Shown piece after piece: positions 1 to 12,700 of a stretch of DNA of 64,000 nucleotides. How positions within the stretch are numbered: the stretch's first letter is position 1; the number at the start of each line of letters is the position of its first letter. The stretch is from assembly GCA_964030785.1 (NCBI GenBank), contig OZ034979.1, positions 37,250,484-37,314,483 of the forward strand, read 5' to 3'. The translations under genes were made by a program, and so were the position numbers. Source of the DNA: Siderastrea siderea. Its lineage: Eukaryota > Cnidaria > Anthozoa > Scleractinia > Rhizangiidae. The notes beneath the pieces were generated by a model. That model saw only the letters and a program-made list of their open reading frames with translations, searched no databases and was not told the DNA's origin.

Positions 1-354
1 AACGCCAGTTGGCACAAAATGTTTTTCTTAGCAACGGTCTGGTCGTCGGATACACCAAGAATTTTGTTTTGACATGCGCCTCAGGTGCACGAAACGCAAT
101 TGTCATCAAATTTTCAAAATATCACAAGTTTGTTTCGAACATAACGAAACTTGTTTTTCGTTATGTTCCTCACGCCCTTAGGTGATGCGTATCACAATGT
201 TTTATTCCTCGGTTTGAGGATTAAAAGCGTTTTTCGGGATAGCTTTCGGGCATGCGTACTCTACCTCATAAGCAAAAGTGCCCAAAAGGCCGCCTGCGTT
301 GCGAAGGATTCTTAAGTAAGAATTCCCGAAACTATAGTCCTAACTGTAGAGTCT
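1..354. repeat. Dispersed repeat, copy 1 (cut by the window edge)
   Basis: It is closely similar to 30129-30486 in the same orientation (shared blocks include TTCTTAGCAACGGTCTGG and ACATGCGCCTCAGGTGCAC). No coding potential or terminal structure is seen. Confidence 0.8.
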
Positions 355-1460
355 TGTGGAATCAGCCTTATTTCTAGGGGACATAACTCAAACAATCGCA
401 TATTGTTCTGGACCACCGTAGTCCCATCCGAAAACCCTGGATTTCTTGAATTTTTGTACGGCCCCAATCTTGCCTGGAGGCCACCAGACCTCTCGAGCTA
501 CTGACCACTGGCAAGGAAAACCACCCTGCATTTTTTGACCTTTTGTGCAACCTTAAATAATGGTTGGATGGCTCCCAGGGGACCTAACGTACTGGAGGCT
601 GTTCCAGAAATTATCAAACTTGTACAGTAGTACAATACACCCTCAGCCCACCCCACCCAAACCAATTCCGGGTTTCCTCCTTTTTTTTTACAGCCTAAAA
701 CCTGGCTAGGGCACTCTCAGGAGACCTAACTCGCTGGAAAAAGAAATTTTCAAGGGAGCTGCCAATATGGTAACCGCCCCCCCCCCTCCCATAAAAGGGG
801 AAGGGGGATTTCTCCAGCTTTTTTCTAGTCTTCAATCTGCCTGAGGCGTTCCTAGGGTATCAAACTTGTGCAATTACAGTATTTAGGAAAGTATCGGTAT
901 AAAACTCATTGTTTTATTTATTTTCTAGTTTTTATTTGTTTCTATTAGTTTATTTGTTGCTCATCGTCCAGCAAAACAATGAAAGATTTGCTTTTATAAA
1001 AAAAATTCAGTTTCTTTCTCATTAATTTCTTTTTGACATAAGTCATTTGCAAAGCAATTGAATAAGAATGTACTAAGATATGAACTCGCTGCGTTTTTCC
1101 TCTATGAGTGTTACAGTCAATCGATGTCACCCGTGTCCAATGATTTGAAGATCTGAATCGAGTCTTCCAAATTATGCATCATTTTCAGGAAAAAACTACA
1201 CCTCATATTACACTTCGTTCTTTCATTTTCCTGGCGATTTTGAATTATTCATTCACACTTTACGCGTACATTTGGAGACTCTAGTCACCTTCCCAGTCGT
1301 CCTCGGCGAAATATCAAATGTAACGTCACCCGACGAACTCGGTGGGAAAAATTCGCTTCACGGTCGTTTCCAAGACTCCTTCTGTCACTCGAATCATTCA
1401 AATCTTCAAAATTCTGGAAACATCGACTGTAACGGTTATAACTTGTACATTCATATTAAT
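355..1460. other. Intergenic, no gene recognised
   Basis: AT-rich sequence with homopolymer runs. No splice-bounded exon, RNA gene or clear repeat structure was recognised. Confidence 0.5.
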
Positions 1461-1594
1461 AAACTTATACTTGAAATTATGAATATATGATATTCATATA
1501 TTTGAACTGCGGAATGAAGAAATAAATGTAAAGACGATCCTCGCAGTTATTAACGCAACTTATGCAGTTGCGAAAAGAAAGCCTGAAAAAATCA

Positions 1595-1665
1595 GGCTTG
1601 CCGGGACTCGAACCCTGACCTCTGCGATACCGGTGCAGCGCTCTAACCAATTGAGCTAACAAGCC
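1595..1665 (-). tRNA. tRNA-like unit 1, positional anticodon GGT (Thr), likely pseudo-tRNA/SINE head
   Basis: It has a perfect A box (TAGCTCAATTGG) and B box (GGTTCGAGTCC), and an acceptor stem that pairs. The anticodon loop CCGGTAT has C instead of U33, the anticodon stem has an A-C mismatch, and the T stem an A-G mismatch. A T-run follows as a possible Pol III terminator. Confidence 0.45.
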
Positions 1666-1841
1666 AACTGGGAGCTGGTTATGAAATTGGTTCGTAATAT
1701 ACCCGGGGAAGATGAAGATGAAATTATGAATATATGATATTCATATATTTGAACTGCGGAATGAAGAAATAAATGTAAAGACGATCCTCGCAGTTATTAA
1801 CGCAACTTATGCAGTTGCGAAAAGAAAGCCTGAAAAAATCA

Positions 1842-1912
1842 GGCTTGCCGGGACTCGAACCCTGACCTCTGCGATACCGGTGCAGCGCTCTAACCAATTG
1901 AGCTAACAAGCC
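1842..1912 (-). tRNA. tRNA-like unit 2
   Basis: Same sequence as the unit 247 bp to its left, with both Pol III boxes intact. Confidence 0.45.
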
Positions 1913-2202
1913 AACTGGGAGCTGGTTATGAAATTGGTTCGTAATATACCCGGGGAAGATGAAGATGAAATTATGAATATATGATATTCATATATTTGAA
2001 CTGCGGAATGAAGAAATAAATGTAAAGACGATCCTCGCAGTTATTAACGCAACTTATGCAACTTACGTTAATAACTGCGAGGATCGTCTTTACATTTATT
2101 TCTTCATTCCGCAGTTCAAATATATGAATATCATATATTCATAATTTCATCTTCATCTTCCCCGGGTATATTACGAACCAATTTCATAACCAGCTCCCAG
2201 TT

Positions 2203-2273
2203 GGCTTGTTAGCTCAATTGGTTAGAGCGCTGCACCGGTATCGCAGAGGTCAGGGTTCGAGTCCCGGCAAGCC
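2203..2273 (+). tRNA. tRNA-like unit 3
   Basis: First rightward unit after the palindrome centre. Its T-run is shorter (GATTTTCTC) than in the other units. Confidence 0.45.
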
Positions 2274-2449
2274 TGATTTTCTCAGGCTTTCTTTTCGCAA
2301 CTGCATAAGTTGCGTTAATAACTGCGAGGATCGTCTTTACATTTATTTCTTCATTCCGCAGTTCAAATATATGAATATCATATATTCATAATTTCATCTT
2401 CATCTTCCCCGGGTATATTACGAACCAATTTCATAACCAGCTCCCAGTT

Positions 2450-2520
2450 GGCTTGTTAGCTCAATTGGTTAGAGCGCTGCACCGGTATCGCAGAGGTCAG
2501 GGTTCGAGTCCCGGCAAGCC
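2450..2520 (+). tRNA. tRNA-like unit 4
   Basis: Rightward unit with intact A and B boxes followed by a T6 run. Confidence 0.45.
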
Positions 2521-2591
2521 TGATTTTTTCAGGCTTTCTTTTCGCAACTGCATAAGTTGCGTTAATAACTGCGAGGATCGTCTTTACATTT

Positions 2592-2597
2592 ATTTCT
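2592..2597 (-). promoter_or_regulatory. Candidate poly(A) signal for gene A, inside the tRNA-like array
   Basis: It is the first AATAAA on the minus strand after the gene A stop, about 400 nt downstream, and belongs to a repeat unit. Use as a poly(A) site is inference. Confidence 0.3.
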
Positions 2598-2696
2598 TCA
2601 TTCCGCAGTTCAAATATATGAATATCATATATTCATAATTTCATCTTCATCTTCCCCGGGTATATTACGAACCAATTTCATAACCAGCTCCCAGTT

Positions 2697-2767
2697 GGCT
2701 TGTTAGCTCAATTGGTTAGAGCGCTGCACCGGTATCGCAGAGGTCAGGGTTCGAGTCCCGGCAAGCC
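2697..2767 (+). tRNA. tRNA-like unit 5
   Basis: Last unit of the array. Its body is cut after CTTTACATTT at the direct repeat. Confidence 0.45.
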
Positions 2768-2994
2768 TGATTTTTTCAGGCTTTCTTTTCGCAACTGCAT
2801 AAGTTGCGTTAATAACTGCGAGGATCGTCTTTACATTTAAACTTATACTTGTTTGCTGTTTGAAGTCTTTACTGCTTCATCTTCAAACACTACCATTGAA
2901 AACAATTTGAAATTTGCCATACTATTTTGAAATTAGTTTTCGTGAAGTAGTCCTGGAGTCTTGAAAAAGTAACGAATTATTCAGTCTCACAGAA

Positions 2995-3781
2995 TCATGT
3001 TTCGTATTCTGCTGTTGCTACATCTTCCATCTCAACACAGCAAAAGGCAACGTCTCCTTCACTGTCTATGTTGGTGTTATTCGTAAGACTTTCATGCCCT
3101 TCACTTTCTTTCTCATTCTGTAGATCCCATTGCTCTCTCCCTTTGCAGGTCTCACTTTGCTCAAATACGGAATCGTCCAACCGGTAACTCTCCTCCAACA
3201 CATCTTGAAAACGCACACGAGGCTGACCCCCCTCAGAAATGCGACGTAGCCTGGACTCTTTTAACTCATCCACCTGCGTAATATTGGGAATGGGGTCTGT
3301 GTTTCTCCTAGGCCTTGATAATCCTTGCTGTTGGTTCTTCATGTTCAGGTTATGTGACCCGTTAAACATTTGAATCGGATGCTTGCTTGTTTTGGACATA
3401 GACCAGTTATGCTCCTGGGTTTCCGTTTGATGATAGTGATTATGATCATGATGATGATTTTGAGCTTCCGCAATAAATCTGGCTGTTTTACTAACTTTCT
3501 CCAATTCTGCTTCAGTGGCAGCTGTGATACTGCTTTTTCTGTCTTTCGTGCGCTTCCGAGTGCTGTTCCATCGTTCCTTTCTGGAAGATTGCCTTCGTCT
3601 CTGTTCCCACTTGTCGTCTGTCGTGTGGTGCCCATGAGGTTTGACGGTATGTAAGCCTTTATCTTCTGTGATGATTCGTAAAGTTGATCTCCGGCGCGCC
3701 GTATGAAAGCCTGCAGGATGTGTCTTGTCATGTTTTGTGATGGAAGTTTCAAACTTTCCTTCTCCTTTTGAAAGTGTTGAC
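2995..3781 (-). CDS. Gene A exon 16: long charged C-terminal tail and stop
   Basis: The acceptor CCAATAG|G completes a Lys codon. The tail of about 262 residues is basic at first ([11 protein letters not shown]), has a His-rich stretch near HHHDHNHYH, and ends acidic. It starts like the gene B tail ([11 protein letters not shown] and SSRKERW are shared) but lacks the intron found there and runs much longer. No known domain is recognised. Confidence 0.78.
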
Positions 3782-6700
3782 CTATTGGAAAAATAAACCA
3801 AACTAAGACTGATTTCGATGTAAAAGATTAACTATCTGTGGAAGCCGCATTTGCAAATCCTTGAGGTACCATTCGAGTCATTCGAGTCACGTCGAATACA
3901 ATAACAGAACTGGCACTGCTAAATGCTATATCACGCTCGCATAGTTTTGGTTAATTTGAAACAAGACGAAAGGTTCTTTAAAAAGCTGTCCTTTAGCTCC
4001 CTTATATTTTTGACAAAAATTAGTTTCTTGGCTTAGGAATTGTTTTAAAATATCAAGGATAGAAGCTTTGCAAAATATGGAAGCCTGGAAAGTTTAAGTG
4101 GCAAATTTCTAATTTCTCCGATCCTCAGGACATGACTAAAGGAAATGATCGCAGAAAAATAATGCAGAGAACACTGAGGAGAATTCGAACATGCACGTTG
4201 ATAGAGTGATGATAATCAATTGCCGGCGTCCTTTCTATATAAGGTCTCAGCGTTACGACAACTGGCTATGTCGCAATACCTATAAGGTCTCTGTGTCACT
4301 TGTTTTGCACTTAGTAATTAACGCACAAAACATTTTCTACACAAGTACGTTGAAAGTAACTTACTTTCTGGAGAAACAGTTCAGGTTGATGTATTTCATC
4401 TCGAGAAATAACCAGGCCAAAATCAAAGACAGCGCTGTCATTCCCAGCATGATCTGAAAAAAAGAAACCACATGTTGATAGTAAATCTTTACATGGCAAT
4501 TGGACTATGGGTATATGCAAAACATGATGATAATGATGATGATGATGATGGTAATGATGATGATGATGATGATGATGATAATTATGATGATGGTGATGAT
4601 GATTATGAGGAGGAGGAGGAGGAGGAGGAGAACAAGGAGAAGGATGAAGAGAAGAAGAAGGAGGTGGAGGAGGAGGAGAAGAAGAAGAAGAAGAAGAAGA
4701 AGAAGAAGAAGAAGAAGAAGAAGAAGAAGAAGAAGGAGGAGGAGGAGGAGAAGGTAAAGGAGGAGGAGAAGTAGGAGAAGGAAGAGGTGGAGAGGAGGAG
4801 GAGAAGGAGGAGGAGGTAGGGGAGAAGGAGGATTAGAAGAAGAGGAAGGAGGAGGAAGAGGAGGAGGAGGAGGAGGACGAGGAGGAGGAAAAAATGTAAA
4901 AAAATGTAATTTGTTTACCCACGAAACACTTAGGAGCTCGGAAGCTCTTTAAGACATGTTCGTGCGCTCCAGATCTAATTGGAATTTGGAAGTGTTGGTT
5001 TTTGAGGAGAGGGGAAAACCGGAGTACCCGGAGAAAAACCTCTCGGAGCAAGGACGAGAACCAACAACAAACTCAACCCACATATCACACCAGGACCGGG
5101 AATCGTACCCGGGCCACATGGGTGGGAGGCGAGCGCTCTCACCACTGCGCCATCCCCAGGAGAAGGAAGAAGAGGAGGAGGTAGAGGAGGAGGAGGAGAG
5201 CTTGATACATTATGGCAGTGTGATTATTATGCTGTGGACATCACAAAATCGCTTTCTAACGTAAACTTACCGCCACATTTTCATAGATGTTGACTTTGTC
5301 GAATCCAAATCTGGCCAGCACAGCGTTTCCATCTGTACTGATACAATTCAAAGTGGAGCTGTACGCACATTTGAGACGACCATCCTTTAGCAAGACCTTA
5401 GTGATAGCCCCATAACCATAGAATTGTGGGTTGATGTAGAACAATAAATTGTAACTGTGAAAAAAAAGGGTTGATATGTCAGTAAGTGTGTAATTCCGAA
5501 GAGCGCATTTGAACTGAAATTGAGCCCCCATCGTAGACGTTTATGAGGCTCGAAACACACTTTCCTTTCCATAGAACATCTGCTTAAATGAACAAAATTC
5601 CTTTGCTTGAAAGAGGCCAGTCATGGGCCATTTCTCAGATGGTATTAAACACGCAACTTAGTTGTTTTCTAGAGCGGCTTCTTTGATTTCTAAATTGAGA
5701 TGAATTATTATTAAAATCTACAACGTATCAGGTGTTTAGCACATAAATTTCTACCAGGAAAGACGAGGGCTTACGGCCTAATGCAGCTTCTGGCATGGAG
5801 ATAACTAAAGAAAGAGGGGAAAAAACCTATTGGAATTTTTGTAAAAGATCTTCACGTGAAAGTATTTTTGCCAGTGAAAAATCATATGTGGACACGGCCG
5901 ACATTGGACTGCATAATTGAGTTCGATCTAGAGTAGTTTTTATTTTAATTTCAACACAGTCACAATACATAGTTTTATAATTTTAGACTTCTTCCCCTTT
6001 TTTAGCTATTGTAACTCTTAACGTAATTCAGCCCTCGGCTGCAAGTTTTAAGCGCATAAAGCAACTATCTATCTATCGAAGGCAGCGATGATTGGCTCTT
6101 AATTATACATTAATATATAGCAGATCAGTTGCTGCTCATTTAAATTTAAGGTGACAGACTTAGGAGTAGGAGTAGCAGTAAGTAATGACGAACTCCCAAA
6201 AAACACTTGCGCAGGAAGCTCTAAGCTAATAAAACAGCAAGGTGTAACTATCACTTACCCAGCTGGCATCGCAGGCCTGGGTACTAGAAAGCCCCCCGCA
6301 AAGCCAGCAATGGCAGACACCATTGGACAAACTCGGTGTGCGATCCTCGGATACGCACAAATGACCATCATGTAGACTGCGATCCAAGTTTGGTTCAAAA
6401 CCAATGAAATTACTGTTACCAGGAAGAACTTCCACAGGTCATGTGACGTATTCACCTGAAAAATATTATTAAGAGTAATGAGAAGAAGTATTGTCACAAT
6501 AGTACAAGCACTAGACAGCAGAGAGCTCTGCATTGTGCACTTGTAACAACACTCTGCACTTTCAGCGAGCCTAAAATCTCTTAACCGTTTTCAGCCTGGG
6601 TGATGGGGGGAGGGGGGAGGGGAAGTGCGTGGAGTGAAGGCACAAGGTGCCCGAGCTGACCTTGAACGTTTATAACTTTTCAATATGCAAACAAAAGCCA

Positions 6701-9700
6701 CCAAACTTGATGATGACTTTTCCAAAAATTTATCTGAAAACAATTTAGTGTGACATTTCATTGCCCATCAAATCTGACATTGCTGTGGCAACCACATCTT
6801 AAGGGGCAGTTTTCTCAAAATTTTGAATTTTACCGTTTTAAATAAAATATTTTTTGACTTTATTTCTTTAACTTTTACATTTTTATGTCATTGAGTGTTC
6901 TTTCATTCCTTTTTATTACTTTTTGACCAATTTTCATGGCTTTTGAAGGCTTTGGAAAAAGCCAGAAATCCAAGATGGCGGATCCGAGATGGATGCTTGA
7001 CAGGTTTTGGAATTGCGAAATTAAACATACCGTGAAGTATGTCATGGCAGAACAAACGATCACAGGAAGCAGGCACATAGCAACTGTCCGCACGTATGTT
7101 TGTATCACGTTCTCGTGCGACCGACCACAGCCATCTGCGCGCTCAAGACGAAATATCTGTAATAAGTACGAGAAACATGCTGCCACTAAGTAAAAAGGAT
7201 AACTCAGAATAGTTCATCAATGTCCTTTGCAGGCAAGGGAGGGGAAAAGAAAGGAAGCACGGAAGGGACGGAGAGAGGGAAGGAGAGAAGGAGGGAGAGA
7301 GGGAGGGAGGGAGGGAGGGAGAGAGGGAGGGAGAGAGAGAGGGAGGGAGGGAGGGAGAGAGGGAGAGAGAGGGAGGGGGGGAGAGAGGGAGAGAGGGAGG
7401 GGGAGTGCGAGGGAGGGAGGAAGGAAGGGAGAGAGGGAGGGAGGGAGGGAGGGAGGAAGGGAGAGAGGGAAGGAGGGAGAGAGGGAGAGAGGGAGGGAGG
7501 GAGGGAGGGAGAGAGGGAGGGAGAGAGGGAGGAAGGGAGAGAGGGAGGGAGGGAGGAAGGAAGGGAGAGAGGGAGGGAGGGAGGGAGGGAGGGAGAGAGG
7601 GAGAGAGGGAGGGAGAGAGGGAGGGAGGGAGGAAGGAAGGGAGAGAGGGAGGGAGGGAGGGAGGAAGGAAGGGAGAGAGGGAGGGAGGGAGGGAGGGAGA
7701 GAGGGAGGGAGGGAGGGAGGGAGGGAGGGAGAAAGGGAGGGAGAGAGGGAGGGAGGGAGGAAGGGAGAGAGGGAGGGAGGGAGGAAGGAAGGGAGGGAGG
7801 GAGGGAGGGAGGGAGGGAGGGAGAGAGGGAGGGAGGGAGGGAGAGAGGGAGGGAGAGAGGGAGAGAGGGAGGGAGGGAGGAAGAAAGGGAGAGAGGGAGG
7901 GAGGGAGGGAGAGAGGGAGGGGGAGTGCGAGGGAGGGAGGAAGGAAGGGAGAGAGGGAGGGAGGGAGGGAGGGAGAGAGGGAGGGAGAGAGGGAGGAAGG
8001 GAGGGAGAGAGAAACGAAGGGAAGGGATATATGAGGAAGCCAAACAATGGAAGAAGGGAGAGAGGGAAGGAGGAAGGGATGTAGGATGGGATGGACGAAG
8101 AAAGAAAGAGAGGAAGGAAGGTAGGGAAGGAATATATGAGGAAGGGAGGAGAGAAGTGAAAAAAGGAAAGGAAGGAGTTATGGAGGGAGGGAGGGAGGGA
8201 GCGAGGGAAGACGGAAGGAAGTAAGGAGGGAAGGAAGAAAGGAAGGAAGGAAGGAAGGAAGGAGGGAGGGAAGGAAGAAAGAGAGGAAGGAAGGAAGGAA
8301 GGAAGGAAGGAAGGGAGGAAGGACGGAAGGAAGGAAGGAAGGAAGGAAGGAAGGAAGGAAGGAAGGGAGGGAGGAAGGAAGGAAGGAAGGAAGGAAGGAA
8401 GGAAGGAAGGAGAGAAGGAAGAAAGGAAGGAAGCTTAAGGAGGGAAGGAAGAAAGGAAGGAAGGAAGGAAGGAAGGAAGGGAGGAAGGAAGGAAGGAAGG
8501 AAGGAAAAGAAGGAAGGAGGGAAGGAAGGAAGGAAGGAAGAGAGGAAGGAAGGAAGGAAGGAAGGAAGGAAGGAAGGAAAAGAAGGGGTAGGGAGGAGGG
8601 AAAAAGGAAAGTCGGGAAAAGAGAGTGAGGACTTGGCAATTAATGTGACACAAGTTGCACAGCACTTACATCCAAAGCTTTATTGAGGTGCGCCATCAAA
8701 ACAGAGCTCAGAAACAATGGACTGGAACAACAGTAGACACAATACGCAGCCATCAGCAGTATCCCATCTTTCTCTCCTGCTCCGAAGTATACTGTTCCTG
8801 TAAAAGATTTTAAAAGGAAATGGAAAAAAGAACGCTTCACCAAGTGTTTTTTAATGCGGTGTGGCTTTCTAAAGTTACGTAAAGGTGAGCCCTCAATGCA
8901 GCATTACAGATATTTCAATATGGGTTTTCCAGATTCCGCCATTCGCAAATTTCCCTCTTCTGCAGTCAAGATGACACAATTTTTACAACTCTTGCTTATG
9001 AGATCGCAGTGCTTCGTCATGGTAATAATAAATATTTGGTTAGACTTTAATTTTTTCCCGAGTAATAAGTTCGACCTGAACGAGGCGTTTATTTGCTTAT
9101 CATTGAAACTTTCGATAGACGTTAACCTGGGGTAAGATTCATAAAGCCAAAGCCAGCCCCCGGTTCATCAAACGAGTTTTCCTTGTCTTTATATATTTGT
9201 GGACACCTGTAGCTAAGTAACGAAATCACGTAAAAAACCTATTTTCTACTGGATAACAACTTGTTAAATTTTTAAAAACAGTAATGATCTAATGAAAAAT
9301 AAATGCATTGCATGTTTGTTTTTGGTTACCTGTGACCAATCCATACATGAAGAATATGAAAGGGAAGTAAAACATTTGCCCCAGTGTTTGCCTCTCTGAA
9401 GTTCTTGCTTCCAGAACAAAGGTTCTGTTAAATGTTCCGCCACCTTCCGTGCTGAGGAACAAAAAAAGATGAAGGAATAAACATTGTTTCTTCAGTCAAT
9501 ACCCCGCGGAGAAGACGTTAAAATGTTAGTCCACCGGTTTGATTACAAAACTGGTGATTAATGTCACGATCCCTGATAGATAGCACATCACATCTCCTAA
9601 AAGGTAATTTTAAACAAAAAGTCATATTAAGTTAACTTAGCTGTCTACCACTATCGCTACCATGACAGCCACAACCAACACCACCACTGTTGCTACTTCT

Positions 9701-12700
9701 ACAGTCCGCTTAGTTTCCAGTTCACTAGCGTGCTTCAAATTTTCACTCGGATAAACGCGAAACTCGACTTAAGATAGAGAAAGGACTGGTCTTGGGCTGG
9801 TCCTAGGCTCTATACTTAGCGGAAACAATGGACAGCAAAACCACAACTACAAACCAGTAAGAGTTGCCGAATCTGTGACAAAGATCTGTATCAATAGAAA
9901 AACTTGAACTGAACAAAACTAAAACAATAGAGAATACTGATCCTAACGGCGGAGAAAACACACGGGGTAAAAAAGAACAGCTTACAACTAAACGAAAAAC
10001 TTATTTACTACTCGTTTGGCGTCCACTTATAAAACCTGTCAATGTAGTTACCAAACACATTTATCAGTTTCATGTTCGTAACGTATGTACTCATTTTTTT
10101 TAGTTTTAGCTCCCGACGAAGGTTTGTGATTCGAACCAAAATATCGGTCACAAAAAATATCTTTTTTTGTATTTTTTTTGTTCTTCTTGACTCTTTCCTT
10201 TCTCCGCCGTATAAGAATCAGTTTGCTGGGTTGTCTTACAAACTTACCGTTTTTCCTTCAAGCCTGCTACCGCCATGGTTGCATTATTGGTGGCCTGTTT
10301 CTTTGCCGTCATGATAGCTTCCTGGACTGCCTGTGGTTCACCACTTGTTTGATAAAAATCCAGAATAGCGCGCCGTGCTTCACTGAAGTTTAGTATGTCC
10401 ATAATGGTGTCTGTGAAGGAAAGAAAAAGCGAAGAACTTGCATCGAAACAACAAAGGAGTGGTTGAAGCCTTGCCCAAGGCAACCTCTTAACTGCGAATT
10501 AATCAAGTTTAATCATTTGTTAAGTTTCAAGATTTTGGGTGAATAAGGCTCGTTTCAAACGCCAAACGTTTCACCTGCCGAATCTAAAGTAACCTAACCA
10601 GATTCGGACTTGTCACAAACTTGAATAGGAACACTTGCTAGCGTGCAACCAGCTTTTAGGACTTAAAAACCTTTTGCTAGTAATCTTAGCTTGAGTTAAC
10701 GTGACACATGAAACCGTAACAAACCTGCCGGGTTCTTGGCGTCAATTTTGGGTGCGTCTTCACTCTGCCGGAATGCCTCTGTTGTTGATTGGATATAAGC
10801 TTTAAGAAAGACTGCTGGGGCCTTGGTGGGCTCACCATAATATGCCACCTGAGAAAAGATAAAATAATTTACAGATGAATAGCAATGTTCATATTGTTTT
10901 CTTCTTACCGACGCCAAATGACTGCTAACGAATTAATTTGAGACCAGCTAACAAAAAGTAAAACCAAACTTCCTCTTTGTCTCGAAAGCAATATCATTCT
11001 TAGGCTTAGTTCAAAACTTGACGTGCCGAACCTGAAGCTATTGTTTCTCTTAATTTGCATTCGATTCGGCACATGAAAAGTTGAACGTTTCAACTGGGCC
11101 TTAGCGACTTCAAACCATTTTCTAAATTTGGCTCTCGTACTTTATGTTTCTACCTTCTAATCGATATAGGTTACCGTAATCTGGTTTAGCAGAAGTTGCT
11201 GCAGTGTGGGATTCGATCATTCAGTATCTATCGGTTGTTAACGAAAGGGTATATTAAAAAAACCTTTCTCAAAGCTAATCGCGAAAAAAAGCTTTTTGCG
11301 AAACGACTGAAGATAGGATGATTTTTGCCTATGTTTTGCCATTCACGTACCTGACCATCACATAACAGAAGAATCTTGTGAAAAAGATGGAATATTTCCA
11401 ATCTGGGCTGATGAATGGTGAGAATAACAAGTCGGCCAGACTCAGCTACAACATGCAGATGATTTAACAGCTCGAGAGAAGATGAGGCATCCAGTCCTAC
11501 AAACAAAGGAAACACTTAGGCTGTGATAACATGCATGGGCCGCCACTAGGCAGGAATTGTTTTATGGGGTGATACAGTAGTAGTTACCTCCCAACAACAT
11601 GGTACAAAGAAATATCTATGTCGGCTACTTTATCTGTGACAAACCTCCATTTTTACCTGAAGTTGGCTCATCAAGAAAGACCACAGATGGCAAGTTGATC
11701 ATCTGAAGAGCAACACAAAGTCTTCGTTTCTGTCCTCCACTAAGCCCTCCCCGCATGGATCCACCAACAACTACATCAGCCATGGATGTAAGTCCAGTCT
11801 GCAGGGAAGGAATCAATAGTGAGCTTAAATTAGCTTTAAGTGGCTGTCTCCCTAAGATCCTCATAACCCAAATTGGTCACAAAATAGATTTCCTTCAAAT
11901 CTTGTATGTGAATTGCACTTTGTCTGGGTACTTTAAAAACACTTTTCGTTTGGGCTCTAAATGCTTTCTTCAACAGTTTACAAGGGGGGTCCCCTGGTGG
12001 ACAAAAATGCACATTTTATTGGTACAAAAATGCCAATTTTCAATAACTTTGGTAAATCCTCACAACACTTAAAATTTGATGCAGGACAAAATTCTACTGT
12101 TGGTTGATAAGTACAACTCTTCCTTATTCTACATTGTTACTGGCATTTCCATGTAGTTGTTTTGAGTAGTTAAAACAGTTCCTTTTAACAACCCAGTTTA
12201 ACAGCTTTTAAAAAAGTAGGAAAAATGGGTAAACAAAAATACATGTTAACAAAAAGTGAGACCTCGTCTAGCAAATTCCTTGCAGTCATGGAAGGTTAAA
12301 GACTTGGTCTTAATTATAATAAAATAAAATCGTGCGGCCAGACGGTTTAAAGAACGTGGCGCCGCTTTGAAACACCAGTATTTCTTAATTATGCAAATTA
12401 CGAACCACAACCTATGCGTGGAATTTAAGAGCAACTGTGATGCGAGCAATGCTCCCTTACATCAGGAAAACACGAAAATAGTTTCAAACTACAGCAGGAC
12501 ACAAATGTAAACTGGTAACATTTCGCATATAGCTTTAATTAAAATGTACAGCATTCAAATAGCTCATTAACTATGTTCAATTCACAAGATAAACAAGTTA
12601 TGAGGTACATGCCACTCGATGATTGCTAATTGCGCTTTACAAAACAACCTTGATCTAGAACTATTAATCTGAGAATAAATCAATAAAAGCAAGTCATATT

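Larger units (their letters stand above)
1461..2851. repeat. Palindromic array of tRNA-like SINE units with 13-bp target-site duplication
   Basis: Two full units and one partial unit read leftward, three read rightward, and they meet near 2055-2066. Unit period is 247 bp: tRNA-like head, GATTTTTTC terminator-like run inside a short hairpin, then an AT-rich body. The array (1474-2838) is flanked by perfect copies of AAACTTATACTTG at 1461-1473 and 2839-2851, as expected if it inserted as one block. It lies just downstream of gene A. Confidence 0.85.

Noticed and set aside
1477..2638. Repeated 61-codon frames beginning MLAQLVRALHR
   Set aside because: They are translations of the tRNA-like repeat units, read across the Pol III boxes.
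7204..8639. Several long overlapping frames of Ser/Pro/Leu or Arg/Glu/Gly
   Set aside because: They are translations of the polypurine microsatellite in all frames, with no start or splice context.
12246..12449. 67-codon frame repeated at 16127-16330
   Set aside because: Both copies lie in the inverted arms of the TTAA element and have no recognisable protein family.
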